Shown here: positions 16,107-24,573 of the stretch, piece after piece
How the letters are laid out: each line of letters starts with the position of its first letter
Position numbering within the stretch: the stretch's first letter is position 1
Source of the DNA: Clostridiales bacterium
Lineage (GTDB): Bacteria > Bacillota > Clostridia > Lachnospirales > Lachnospiraceae
Assembly: GCA_018374355.1 (NCBI GenBank)
Contig: JAHAFI010000023.1
Span: 1-51,447 of the forward strand
Length of the DNA: 51,447 bases
Direction of reading: 5' to 3'
Translations under genes and position numbers: made by a program
The notes under the pieces: generated by a model
Database searches by the model: none
Told to the model about the DNA's origin: nothing
What the model saw: the letters and a program-made list of their open reading frames with translations, nothing else

Positions 16107-16721
16107 ATGGAACAACTGGTAAAAAAAGTGATGCAGACCATAGTAAAATCCGGTCTGGTGGAAGTGGAAGTATCGGCCAGACATGTTCATCTGAAAAAAG
16201 AAGATCTGGAGGTGCTGTTCGGAAAAGGAGCGGTGCTTCATGAAAAGCGCCCCCTTTCCCAGAAAGGGCAGTTCCTCTCAGAAGAGAGAGTAACACTGAT
16301 CGGGCCGAAAGGCAGAAAAGAGCATGTGGCTGTTCTGGGACCGGAGCGGCCGGAAACCCAAGTGGAACTGTCCATGACGGACTGTACAGCGCTGGGAATC
16401 AAGGCCCCGGTCAGGGAATCGGGAGATCTGACCGGAGCGGCGCCTGTTCTGATCGAAGGCCCGGCGGGAACACTGACGGTTGAGCATGGGGTGATAGTAG
16501 CTCACAACCATGTCCATGTACCGCCTAAGATAGCTTCCGAGCTTGGACTTCACGATAAAGAACGTGTGAGAGTCAGGGTTTTAAGCGACAGGCTGGTCAT
16601 GTTTGACAATGTGATCATTCGGGTAAGCGATCAGGCAAGGTTTCGGATGCACATTGATTTTGACGAAGCCAATGCGGCGCTTGTCAGCGGATTTACTCTG
16701 GGACAGATTCTTCCGGGATAA
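16107..16721 (+). CDS. PduL-type phosphotransacylase (acetyl-CoA to acetyl phosphate)
   Basis: A protein of 204 residues. An amphipathic N-terminal helix (EQLVKKVMQTIVKSG) serves as a likely encapsulation peptide. Two PduL domains follow, with the metal-ligand histidines ARHVHL (His26, His28) and AHNHVHVPP (about 131-139). This enzyme recycles CoA inside the compartment by forming acetyl phosphate. It replaces the unrelated EutD phosphotransacetylase of enteric eut operons, which is the usual situation in Firmicutes. RBS AGGAGG is immediately upstream, within the end of eutT. Confidence 0.92.
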   Translation: MEQLVKKVMQTIVKSGLVEVEVSARHVHLKKEDLEVLFGKGAVLHEKRPLSQKGQFLSEERVTLIGPKGRKEHVAVLGPERPETQVELSMTDCTALGIKAPVRESGDLTGAAPVLIEGPAGTLTVEHGVIVAHNHVHVPPKIASELGLHDKERVRVRVLSDRLVMFDNVIIRVSDQARFRMHIDFDEANAALVSGFTLGQILPG

Positions 16722-16774
16722 CAGGATCCTGAATCGTTACAGGAGATAAAAATTGCAGGTAAGGAGCGGTACGG

Positions 16775-17590
16775 ATGGATAGACAGCGTGTAGAAGAATT
16801 TATAAGCAAGGTGGAACAATCGGAGCAGACAACATTTACTCCGGTGAGCAGCAAATTCAAGGTAGGAGTGGATTTGGGAACGGCCTATATTGTTATGGTG
16901 GTGCTCGATGAGGAAGATCATCCGATCGCCTGTGAAAAACAGGCTGCCAGCGTACTGCGGGATGGTGTCGTGGTTGACTATACAGGAGCTTTGCGGATCG
17001 TAAGGGAATTAAAAGAGAAACTGGAAAAGCGTCTCGGCACGGAGCTGGTGAACTGTGCCATTGCCATGCCGGCAGGAACGGAGAGCAGTGCAAAGACCCA
17101 CCAGTATGTGGCGGAGGGAGCCGGGTTTGAGGTGACAAATATTTTAGATGAACCCTCGTCTGCAAATGCGGTGTATCAGATTCGGGACGGCGTTATTGTG
17201 GATATCGGCGGCGGTACTACGGGTCTGGCAGTGATCCATGACGGCAAAGTGGTCCGCACGGAAGATGAACCCACAGGAGGTACCCATCTGACACTGGTGC
17301 TTGCGGGAAACTACCGCATTTCCATTGAGGAGGCGGAGAAAATCAAGCAGGATTACAGCCGGCACAGAGAGATTCTTCCGGTTTTGAAGGCGGTTATTGA
17401 GAAAATAGCCACCATCATTAAGCGCTATGTGGATCCGGCAGATATTGATACCATTTACCTCTGCGGAGGTACCTGCTGTCTGACAGGAATTGAAGGAATC
17501 ATTGAAAAAGAGGTAGGAATTCATACCGTGAAGCCGGTAAATCCGTTTTTGGTAACACCGGCGGGGATTGCGATGAATTGCAAAATTTAA
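16775..17590 (+). CDS. eutJ: EutJ, Hsp70/actin-fold chaperone-like protein
   Basis: A protein of 271 residues with ASKHA nucleotide-binding signatures: VGVDLGTAYIVMVV (about 30-43), VDIGGGTTGLAV (about 141-152), and LCGGTCCLTGIEGIIE near the C-terminus. EutJ is a conserved member of eut operons with a presumed chaperone role; its client is not established. The N-terminal helix (RQRVEEFISKVEQSEQ) could be a targeting segment. The start is ATG 16775, about 53 nt after pduL, with a weaker AAGGAGCGG site. Confidence 0.9.
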   Translation: MDRQRVEEFISKVEQSEQTTFTPVSSKFKVGVDLGTAYIVMVVLDEEDHPIACEKQAASVLRDGVVVDYTGALRIVRELKEKLEKRLGTELVNCAIAMPAGTESSAKTHQYVAEGAGFEVTNILDEPSSANAVYQIRDGVIVDIGGGTTGLAVIHDGKVVRTEDEPTGGTHLTLVLAGNYRISIEEAEKIKQDYSRHREILPVLKAVIEKIATIIKRYVDPADIDTIYLCGGTCCLTGIEGIIEKEVGIHTVKPVNPFLVTPAGIAMNCKI

Positions 17591-17635
17591 GTTGATATAA
17601 AACGGCAGAAAAAATTACAGAAAGGAGGAGAAGCT

Positions 17636-18373
17636 ATGGATATCGATGCTCTGGTGAATGAGATATGCAAAAGAGTTCAGGAAAAGATCGACAGCGCAGA
17701 AAAGCAGCAGGCTGCAGACGAAAGACCGCGGATTCTGATTCTGACCAATGCACACGGAACGGATTGTCATGAGACTCTGGAATGTCCCGTGCTGGGCGAA
17801 TACTATCGCACGGAATGCACGCTTATGAAAAATTATGAGTGCGACATGGAAGACTACGAAGCGGTAATTGCCTATACACTCACCAATGAAGCTCTGGGAA
17901 AGATTGCAAATGGTATCTTTGACGACGGCTACACAAGGCTGTTCGGAAAAGCGGTTTTATCCGGAAAGAAGATCTTTATCCCGGAAGAGGAAGTGGAATT
18001 GTACCGTTACAAAACCAGTGCACCTGCTGCTTACTATGAAAGGATAGAAGCAGGATTAAAACTCCTTTTGAAAAGCGGTGTTGTCATTGCAAAGAAAAAA
18101 GAACTTCAGGCGCTGATCCTCAATGGTCAGGAAGCACCGGAAGTATCTGCAGAGCCGGAAACGGACAAAAAGGCAGAAGCCCGGGAACAGTATTTCTTTA
18201 AGCGTGTGATTACGGAAAAGGATGTCACATCCGCAGACAGGGATAAAGTGGAAATTCTGGTCATTGATAACAAAGCGATTCTGACAGACCTTGCAAGGGA
18301 ATATGTGTCCAAACGGAAAATGACGATTGTCCGTCAAGAACTCTCCTCAGCTAAGAGGGGGCAGCGCAGATGA
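17636..18373 (+). CDS. Ethanolamine utilisation protein of unknown function (TIGR02536-like)
   Basis: A protein of 245 residues, found in Firmicutes eut operons. An N-terminal amphipathic helix (DALVNEICKRVQEKI) resembles a microcompartment-targeting peptide. Then comes a domain reading RILILTNAHGTDCHETLEC, with DYEAVIAYTLTNEALGKIA, suggesting a Rossmann-like or flavoprotein-like alpha/beta fold. The last part (EKDVTSADRDKVEIL) is separate and charged. No catalytic motif is recognisable. Its stop overlaps the eutN start by 4 nt. Function unknown; the position among luminal proteins suggests a core-associated role. Confidence 0.8.
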   Translation: MDIDALVNEICKRVQEKIDSAEKQQAADERPRILILTNAHGTDCHETLECPVLGEYYRTECTLMKNYECDMEDYEAVIAYTLTNEALGKIANGIFDDGYTRLFGKAVLSGKKIFIPEEEVELYRYKTSAPAAYYERIEAGLKLLLKSGVVIAKKKELQALILNGQEAPEVSAEPETDKKAEAREQYFFKRVITEKDVTSADRDKVEILVIDNKAILTDLAREYVSKRKMTIVRQELSSAKRGQRR

Positions 18374-18651
18374 AAACAGGACGGGTAATTGGAAATATTT
18401 GGGCAACCAGAAAAGAAGACAGACTTTCAGGATTGAAGCTTTTGGTCATTCAGCCGATCAATCTGCTGGATGACCAGCCCATAGAATATCCGATCATAGC
18501 GGCAGATATCATTGGCGCAGGCGTTGGGGAAAAGGTAATTTTCGTTGGCGGAAGCTCCGCAAGAGGTGCAGCCGGAGGTCAGGATATTCCGGTGGACGCT
18601 ACAGTGGTAGGAATTGTGGATGATGCGGAAATCGATGAGAGCCTGATATAA
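18370..18651 (+). CDS. eutN: Microcompartment vertex protein EutN (pentameric)
   Basis: A protein of 93 residues of the EutN/CcmL family (GRVIGNIWATRKEDRLSGLKL, then IIGAGVGEKVIFVGGSSAR). Members of this family form pentamers that cap the icosahedral vertices of the shell. It overlaps the upstream gene (ATGA 18370-18373), which suggests fixed low-level coupling. That is reasonable, as few pentamers are needed per shell. Confidence 0.94.
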   Translation: MKTGRVIGNIWATRKEDRLSGLKLLVIQPINLLDDQPIEYPIIAADIIGAGVGEKVIFVGGSSARGAAGGQDIPVDATVVGIVDDAEIDESLI

Positions 18652-18664
18652 AGGTGGTGATCGT

Positions 18665-20002
18665 ATGGAGTTTGTGGAAGCGGTGAAACGCGCAGGCGTA
18701 GTAGGCGCAGGCGGAGCCGGGTTTCCTACTCATGTGAAATTAAATGCAAAAGCAGAATATTTTCTGGTAAATGCGGCGGAATGTGAGCCTCTGATTGAGA
18801 CAGACAAGTATCTTTGCCGTACCTGTCCCGAGAGAATTGTGGATACGGTGGTACGGATCGCAGAGCATTTGGGTGCAGCCCATGCAGTGATCGCGCTGAA
18901 AAAAGAATATACCCGGGAGATTGCAGCTCTTGAAGGGGCAATCCGAGAGAAAAAAGCTCCCGTAGAGATTTACCCCCTGAAAGTATTTTATCCGGCGGGG
19001 GATGAGCAGACGCTGGTATATGAAGTGACCGGGCGCAGTGTCCCGGAACGGGGTCTTCCTCTGGATGTGGGATGCGTGGTAGAAAATGTGGGAACGGTAC
19101 TGTCCATTGCCGATGCTCTGGAGGGGAAACCGGTGACGGATAAATTCCTCTCGGTAACCGGGGATGTAGCGGCTCCTGCGATGTTTAAGGTGCCCATCGG
19201 TACGCCGATCCGGGAAATTTTGAAAAAGGCTTCGGTGAATCCAGCCTCCTATGCGGTGATTCTCGGCGGCCCCATGATGGGGAAAATGCTTGCAGATGAC
19301 GCACAGATTGACGGGGCTGTGGTGACGAAGACCACAGGCAATCTTTTGGTACTGCCGAAGGATCATTATCTGGTACGGCGCTCCGCTCTTTCTGTGGAAC
19401 GGATGATCCGTCAGGCGGCCGCAGCGTGTATCCAGTGCAGAATGTGTACGGATTTGTGTCCCCGCTATCTGATTGGTCATGACGTACGGCCCAATATGGT
19501 GATGCGAAGTGTGTGGAAGGAATCCATGATCACCGATGAGAAAGAATATCTGAGATGTTTTGGAAGTGCGGCAAACTGCTGCAGCTGCGGAGCCTGTGAG
19601 ATGTTCTCCTGTCCTATGGGACTTTCTCCCAGAAAAATGAACGATTATATGAAGGGGCGGATGAGAGAACGGGGTATTCAGGTGGAACGCAATATGCATC
19701 CGGAGGCCAGAAACGGCGTGGATTATCATAAGATTCCCACGGAGCGCCTGATTGCCCGGCTGGATCTGGGCAGATATGTAAGCCACGCTCTGCCGGAGCT
19801 GACGGATCTGTGTCCCACAGAATGTTTTATCCCATTCTCACAGCATATCGGAAAGCCTGCGGTTCCTGTAGTGAAGGAAGGAGATTCCGTACATAAGGGA
19901 GATCTTGCGGCACAGGCGGCGGAGGGACTTTCGGCAAATATTTATGTGAGCATGGATGGAACTGTTAAAGAAGTAACAGACCGGGGAATCCGGATTGGTT
20001 AG
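18665..20002 (+). CDS. PduS/RnfC-like Fe-S flavoprotein, cobalamin reductase or electron carrier
   Basis: A protein of 445 residues. The N-terminal RnfC/NuoF-like nucleotide-binding region has the glycine-rich GVVGAGGAGFPTHVK (about 10-24) and ECEPLIETDKYL. An SLBB-like segment follows. Two 4Fe-4S clusters are visible: C255, C258, C261, C265 (CIQCRMCTDLCP) and C305, C308, C311, C316 (within CCSCGACEMFSCP). The last 60 residues form a biotinyl/RnfC-type hybrid motif. In the Pdu system PduS reduces cobalamin and binds PduT; its pairing here with a pduT-like gene 14 nt downstream supports the same role. A tight operon member. Confidence 0.88.
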   Translation: MEFVEAVKRAGVVGAGGAGFPTHVKLNAKAEYFLVNAAECEPLIETDKYLCRTCPERIVDTVVRIAEHLGAAHAVIALKKEYTREIAALEGAIREKKAPVEIYPLKVFYPAGDEQTLVYEVTGRSVPERGLPLDVGCVVENVGTVLSIADALEGKPVTDKFLSVTGDVAAPAMFKVPIGTPIREILKKASVNPASYAVILGGPMMGKMLADDAQIDGAVVTKTTGNLLVLPKDHYLVRRSALSVERMIRQAAAACIQCRMCTDLCPRYLIGHDVRPNMVMRSVWKESMITDEKEYLRCFGSAANCCSCGACEMFSCPMGLSPRKMNDYMKGRMRERGIQVERNMHPEARNGVDYHKIPTERLIARLDLGRYVSHALPELTDLCPTECFIPFSQHIGKPAVPVVKEGDSVHKGDLAAQAAEGLSANIYVSMDGTVKEVTDRGIRIG

Positions 20003-20016
20003 AAGGAGGTATGGGA

Positions 20017-20556
20017 ATGGGAAAAGCAATCGGCATGGTGGAGCTGTCCAGCATCGCCAGAGGGATTGAGACCAGCGATTATATGGTAAAAGCTGCCCAA
20101 GTAGATCTGATCCGATCGTCTACCGTCTGCCCGGGAAAATATATGGTAATTGTAGCGGGAGATACCGGAGATGTACGGGCTTCCATGAAAGAAGGAATTT
20201 TACGGGGAGGAGAATTTGTTGTAGATTCCCTGCAGATCTCAAATGTACATGAGCAGTTGATTCCGGCCCTTTCGGGAACTATCTCCGTAGAACATCCGGG
20301 TGCAGTGGGAGTGGTGGAATTCTATTCCGTGGCATCCGCAATACTCGCTGCAGATGAGGCTGCAAAGGCGGCGCAGATTACGCTGATCGAGGTAAGAATC
20401 GGATATGCTATCGGCGGAAAAGGGTATGTGACTCTGACTGGAGACGTAGGGGCAGTGAGAGCGGCAGTGGCAGCCGCAGCAGGAAATAAGGAGCTGTACG
20501 TGGGAAGCACCGTGATCCCCCGTCCATCTCCGGAGGTATTTCAGTCACTTCTGTAA
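20017..20556 (+). CDS. PduT-like tandem BMC shell protein with Fe-S ligand Cys38
   Basis: 179 residues with two BMC domains (KAIGMVELSSIARGIETSDY at the start; GAVGVVEFYSVASAILAADE in the second half). Residue 38 is the cysteine in STVCPGKYM, the same position as the Cys that holds the 4Fe-4S cluster in the central pore of the PduT trimer. The start is ATG 20017, with AAGGAGG at 20003-20009 spaced 7 nt; the ATG at 20011 is too close to that site. It probably works with the adjacent PduS-like protein to pass electrons through the shell. Confidence 0.9.
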   Translation: MGKAIGMVELSSIARGIETSDYMVKAAQVDLIRSSTVCPGKYMVIVAGDTGDVRASMKEGILRGGEFVVDSLQISNVHEQLIPALSGTISVEHPGAVGVVEFYSVASAILAADEAAKAAQITLIEVRIGYAIGGKGYVTLTGDVGAVRAAVAAAAGNKELYVGSTVIPRPSPEVFQSLL

Positions 20557-20588
20557 CACGAAGGGGACTGTGAAAAAGGAGGACGTGT

Positions 20589-21818
20589 ATGTTTCAGGAA
20601 TTAATTGATAATATCAGTAATGTAAGTGTATTTACGGACAGTGTTCAGGAATGGATTAGTGGATTGTCCATAAACTCAGTAATTATTTTTATCATGATGA
20701 TTTTCATGATCGTTGGAGCAATTGATAAGATCCGAGGCAATAAGCTGGGCTACGGCGAACAGTTTGACGAAGGATTCAATGCGATGGGACCTCTGGCAAT
20801 CGCTATGGCGGGTGTTGTAGCGGCAGCTCCGGTTCTGGCTATTCTTTTGAAACCGTTTATCGTTCCGGTGTATACGCTGCTGGGTGCAGACCCTTCCATG
20901 TTTGCAACCACCCTTTTAGCCTGTGATATGGGCGGATATCCGCTGGCAATGAGCCTTGCAGGTGACGAAGCTATCGGTAACTTCTCCGGATTGATTCTGG
21001 GAACCATGATGGGTCCCACACTCGTATTTACAATTCCGGTTGCTCTTTCTATTATTAAAAAAGATGACAGACCATACCTTGGCGCAGGTATTCTTGCCGG
21101 TATGATCACCATCCCCATCGGATGTATCGTAGGCGGTCTGGTAATGAATATGACACCGTATAAGATGGATATCGGCAGAATCCTCGTAAACCTGATTCCG
21201 GTTATTATTATTGCCGGCCTCATTGTTTTGGGACTGTGGTTTGCCCCCACAAAGATGATCAACGGATTCAACAAGTTCGGTACAGGCGTTACGGTAATCA
21301 TTACCGTATTTACTGCAATCGCTGTATTTGAGTATCAGACAGGCATTAAATTCCCATTGATGAACATCATGGTAGAGCCTGATGCAGACGGTGTGATTCC
21401 TCTGGAATCCGGTCTTCTGGTCTGCGGACAGATTGCAATCGTATTGATCGGTGCGTTCCCGATGGTAAAATGGATCACCAAGACCTTCGGAAAAGCGCTG
21501 GGAGCAATCGGCGCCAAACTGGGCATGGATGAAAACGGCTCAGCAGGTCTGGTAGCAACACTGGCAAATAATATCGCTATGTTTAATATCATGGGCGATA
21601 TGAATCCGAAAGGAAAACTTTTGAACGTTGCATTTGCAGTTAGTGCAGCTTTCGTATTCGGCGATCATCTGGGATTTACGGCAGGCGTAAACTCCGAAAT
21701 GATTTTCCCGGTAATCGTTGGAAAACTTATTGCAGGTATTACCGCTCTGATTCTGGCAAATATTCTGGCGCCGAAACTGCTTTCAAAGGTACAGGACGGC
21801 ATGAAAGGCAAGAAGTAA
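20589..21818 (+). CDS. eutH: Ethanolamine transporter EutH
   Basis: An integral membrane protein of 409 residues with about ten or eleven hydrophobic segments (SVIIFIMMIFMIVGAID near the N-terminus, then IAMAGVVAAAPVLAILLKPF). The whole sequence matches the EutH family, which facilitates ethanolamine entry, mainly when substrate is scarce or the pH is low. AAAGGAGG is the ribosome site. It comes after the shell and electron-transfer genes and before eutQ. Confidence 0.95.
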   Translation: MFQELIDNISNVSVFTDSVQEWISGLSINSVIIFIMMIFMIVGAIDKIRGNKLGYGEQFDEGFNAMGPLAIAMAGVVAAAPVLAILLKPFIVPVYTLLGADPSMFATTLLACDMGGYPLAMSLAGDEAIGNFSGLILGTMMGPTLVFTIPVALSIIKKDDRPYLGAGILAGMITIPIGCIVGGLVMNMTPYKMDIGRILVNLIPVIIIAGLIVLGLWFAPTKMINGFNKFGTGVTVIITVFTAIAVFEYQTGIKFPLMNIMVEPDADGVIPLESGLLVCGQIAIVLIGAFPMVKWITKTFGKALGAIGAKLGMDENGSAGLVATLANNIAMFNIMGDMNPKGKLLNVAFAVSAAFVFGDHLGFTAGVNSEMIFPVIVGKLIAGITALILANILAPKLLSKVQDGMKGKK

Positions 21819-21848
21819 TTCTGAAAAGATGAAAGAGAGGAACAGTCT

Positions 21849-22280
21849 ATGAACGTAAGTGAAGAACTGATCCGCGAGATCGTGAAAAAAGTTCTTGAGG
21901 AGTCTGTGAAAAAAGAGGCGAAAGAGGACTTTGTGAAAGAAAAGGACCCAAGCGGCATCATTAAAATTCAGACGGATACGGTAAAATGTGAACCCTTCCA
22001 ACAGAAGGGGGTTGCGCTGAAAGATGTGGTAACGCTGGAGGAAGCGCCCCGCATGGGCTGCGGCATCATGGAGCTGGATCATACAAGCTTTGAATGGACA
22101 CTGACCTATGATGAATACGATATGGTAATTGACGGGGTTCTGGAAATTGAGATTGACGGAAGGGTGGTAAGCGCGAAAGCAGGAGAGATTATCTACATTC
22201 CGAAAAACAGCCATATTCATTTCCAGACACCTTCCACAGCACGGTATGCGTATTTTGTATATCCGGCTGACTGGCAGTAA
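21849..22280 (+). CDS. eutQ: EutQ, cupin-fold protein (acetate kinase activity reported in enterics)
   Basis: A protein of 143 residues. An amphipathic N-terminal helix (SEELIREIVKKVLEESVKK) resembles an encapsulation peptide. A cupin domain follows (about 50-143), with CGIMELDHTSFEWTLTYDE and IIYIPKNSHIHFQTP. EutQ has been reported to have acetate kinase activity in Salmonella, which would make ATP from acetyl phosphate produced by the PduL enzyme. It is followed 32 nt later by a DUF2284 gene. Confidence 0.9.
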   Translation: MNVSEELIREIVKKVLEESVKKEAKEDFVKEKDPSGIIKIQTDTVKCEPFQQKGVALKDVVTLEEAPRMGCGIMELDHTSFEWTLTYDEYDMVIDGVLEIEIDGRVVSAKAGEIIYIPKNSHIHFQTPSTARYAYFVYPADWQ

Positions 22281-22312
22281 AAGAGAAAAGATAATGGGCC
22301 GGAGTGAATGAT

Positions 22313-22864
22313 ATGAAGTATCAAACGGAAGTGTTTGTAAAAGAAATCCGGAAAGACAGACTTTTTCAGGAGTACAGGATGAAGGAATCAAGCTGGGAAG
22401 CCTGTAAGCTGTGTCCGAACTATGGAAAAGTCTGGTCCTGCCCGCCGGATATTCCGGAACCAATGTGTTATCTGGAACCGTTTCAGAAGGTCTTTCTGAC
22501 AGCCGTGAAAGTGGTTTACTCTGATGAGGTCAGGAAAGAATGCAAAAGCCCTGAGCAGGCGGAAAATGTCCGTTTGGAATCCTACGAACAGGTCAAAAAA
22601 GCGATTTTATGCAGGCTGCTTGAAAAAGAGAAGGAGTATCCGGGAAGTAAGGTGCTGGGAGCCGGGCGGTGCACTCTCTGCGGGTATTGTTCCAGAGAGG
22701 AAGGGAAGCCCTGCCGTCATCCGGAACAAAGGCGTTATTCTATTACCAGCTTTGGCTTTGATTTTTCAAAAATGCTGGGGGATATTTTTGATATTCCCCT
22801 CCGGTGGAGCGGTGAGAGCTTACCGGAATACGATGTGGCAGTGGCGGCATTGTTTGTGCCATAA
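22313..22864 (+). CDS. DUF2284 metal-binding protein, last gene of the eut operon
   Basis: 183 residues. Cysteine pairs CKLCPNYGKVWSCPPDIPEP near the N-terminus and CTLCGYCSREEGKPCRHPEQ mid-protein are typical of the DUF2284 (predicted metal-binding) family. The start is ATG 22313, with GGAG at 22301-22304. The GTG at 22304 overlaps that site. It lies 32 nt after eutQ and before a strong terminator, so it is co-transcribed with the eut genes. A function is not established. The cysteine content suits a metal, Fe-S or corrinoid-related helper; this is inference. Confidence 0.8.
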   Translation: MKYQTEVFVKEIRKDRLFQEYRMKESSWEACKLCPNYGKVWSCPPDIPEPMCYLEPFQKVFLTAVKVVYSDEVRKECKSPEQAENVRLESYEQVKKAILCRLLEKEKEYPGSKVLGAGRCTLCGYCSREEGKPCRHPEQRRYSITSFGFDFSKMLGDIFDIPLRWSGESLPEYDVAVAALFVP

Positions 22865-22866
22865 GA

Positions 22867-22928
22867 AACATCCCTATAGGAATCTGTGTTGAAATATACC
22901 GGAACAAATTCCTACAGGGATGTTTTTT
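22867..22928 (+). terminator. Terminator of the eut operon
   Basis: AACATCCCTATAGGAAT (22867-22883) pairs with ATTCCTACAGGGATGTT (22908-22924), with one mismatch region, and runs into six T. The 24-nt loop is larger than usual. Confidence 0.8.
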
Positions 22929-22934
22929 GTGTAG

Positions 22935-22963
22935 TTGACTTCCGGGCGCAGGATTCGTATAAT
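22935..22963 (+). promoter_or_regulatory. Sigma-A promoter for hisC
   Basis: TTGACT (22935-22940), 17-bp spacer, TATAAT (22958-22963), predicted start about 22970, 32 nt before the hisC ATG. Confidence 0.8.
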
Positions 22964-23001
22964 ACGAAGTGATACACGAATAGGAAGTCAGAGGAGAAAA
23001 A

Positions 23002-24060
23002 ATGAAAAGCTGGGAAAAAAATGTCCGTAAGGTTGTGCCCTATGTACCGGGCGAGCAGCCAAAGGAACAGAATCTGATTAAATTGAATACAAATGAAAAT
23101 CCGTATCCGCCGTCACCTAAGGCAGCAGAGGCTCTGAAACATCTGGATACGGATGAGATGCGGTTATATCCGGATCCCACCGCCCATGAGCTGGTGGAAG
23201 CAGTTGCAGAGGTTTATCATCTCAGGGAGGAACAGGTTTTTGTGGGAGTGGGTTCAGATGATGTGCTGGCCATGATCTTTATGACCTTTTTTAATTCCGA
23301 AAAACCTATCCTGTTTCCGGATATCACCTATTCCTTTTACGATGTGTGGGCCGGTATGCTGAGGATTCCTTATGAAACGGTTCCCCTTCAGGAGGATTTT
23401 ACGATCCGGAAGGAAGATTATTTTCGGGAAAACGGAGGCATTATCTTTCCAAACCCCAATGCCCCCACGGGCGTAGCGCTGCCTCTTTCTGAAATTGAGG
23501 CCATTGTGAGGGAGAATCCCGATGGGGTTGTGGTGGTGGATGAGGCGTATGTGGATTTTGGAGCAGAAACAGCATTGCCACTGATTGAAAAATATGATAA
23601 TCTTCTTGTTGTCCAGACTTTTTCCAAGTCCAGAGGAATGGCAGGTATGCGGATCGGATACGCTATGGGAAATCCCCTTCTGATCAAGTACCTGAACGAT
23701 GTGAAGTATTCCTTCAATTCCTATACCATGAACCGGACGGCAATCGTGATGGGAGCCGCTTCGGTCAGGGATCGGGAATATTTTGAGGAGACTGTGAATA
23801 ACATTGTGGAGACAAGGGAGTGGACCAAACGGGAGCTTGCGAAACTGGGATTTTTCTTTGGGGATTCCCAGGCAAACTTTATTTTTGCTGCCCATGAAAG
23901 CTGCAGGGCAAAAGAGCTGTATGGGGCTCTTAGGGAAGAAAATATCTTTGTGCGTTATTTTGACAAGCCGAGGATTGATAACTATCTGCGAATCACCATC
24001 GGCACCCGTAAGGAAATGGAAATCTTTATAGCGTTTTTGAAAAAATATCTGAAGAAATAG
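23002..24060 (+). CDS. hisC: Histidinol-phosphate aminotransferase
   Basis: A class I/II PLP-dependent aminotransferase of 352 residues. It has KLNTNENPYPPSP at the N-terminus, the PLP region PNPNAPTGVALP with VVVDEAYVDFG (about 150-190), and the lysine motif TFSKSRGMAGMRIGY (Lys at about 209). The last part (RIDNYLRITIGTRKEME) is typical of HisC. No other his genes lie near it. It is alone with its own promoter and is followed 9 nt later by a small export protein. It could also serve a related amino-acid transamination. Confidence 0.9.
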   Translation: MKSWEKNVRKVVPYVPGEQPKEQNLIKLNTNENPYPPSPKAAEALKHLDTDEMRLYPDPTAHELVEAVAEVYHLREEQVFVGVGSDDVLAMIFMTFFNSEKPILFPDITYSFYDVWAGMLRIPYETVPLQEDFTIRKEDYFRENGGIIFPNPNAPTGVALPLSEIEAIVRENPDGVVVVDEAYVDFGAETALPLIEKYDNLLVVQTFSKSRGMAGMRIGYAMGNPLLIKYLNDVKYSFNSYTMNRTAIVMGAASVRDREYFEETVNNIVETREWTKRELAKLGFFFGDSQANFIFAAHESCRAKELYGALREENIFVRYFDKPRIDNYLRITIGTRKEMEIFIAFLKKYLKK

Positions 24061-24069
24061 GAGAAAAAA

Positions 24070-24570
24070 ATGGAATCATTAGTAACATGGTTTACCAATC
24101 ACTTAGGACCGTACATATCACCGAAGGCAGTTGTATTTATCATATCCCTGATGCCTATTTTGGAACTCAGGGGAGGTCTTCTGGCGGGAAGTCTTTTGAA
24201 AGTACCGGAGGTTCAGGCGATTCCCATCAGTATTATCGGAAATATCCTGCCGATCCCCTTCATCCTTCTGTTTATCAAACAGATTTTCAAATGGATGAAG
24301 AAGATCAGGCTTTTCCGCGGACTGGTGGAAAAACTGGAAAAACGTGCTATGGGAAAAAGCGATCAGATTAAAAAATACGAATTTGTGGGTCTGATGCTGT
24401 TTGTAGGAATTCCCCTTCCGGGAACCGGCGCATGGACAGGAGCTCTGATTGCGTCCCTGTTGGGAATTGACATCAAAAAATCTTCTCTGGCAATTTTGTG
24501 CGGAGTCTTGATCGCGACGGTTATCATGTATGTCGTATCCTATGTGCTGGTTGGAAATATTGTTAGCTGA
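24070..24570 (+). CDS. Small multidrug export protein family (COG2426) membrane protein
   Basis: 166 residues with four or five hydrophobic segments and the family motifs ISLMPILELRGGLL near the N-terminus and FVGIPLPGTGAWTGALIAS at about 112-132. The name comes from annotation; experimental support for drug export is weak. The PLPGTGAWTG segment recalls the half-membrane-helix motif of DedA-like transporters. RBS GGAG precedes ATG 24070. It is likely co-transcribed with hisC; the two together carry no obvious metabolic link. Confidence 0.8.
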   Translation: MESLVTWFTNHLGPYISPKAVVFIISLMPILELRGGLLAGSLLKVPEVQAIPISIIGNILPIPFILLFIKQIFKWMKKIRLFRGLVEKLEKRAMGKSDQIKKYEFVGLMLFVGIPLPGTGAWTGALIASLLGIDIKKSSLAILCGVLIATVIMYVVSYVLVGNIVS

Positions 24571-24573
24571 CGT

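Noticed and set aside
22524..22892. 122-residue frame within the DUF2284 gene
   Set aside because: Out-of-frame shadow; the DUF2284 frame carries the conserved cysteines.
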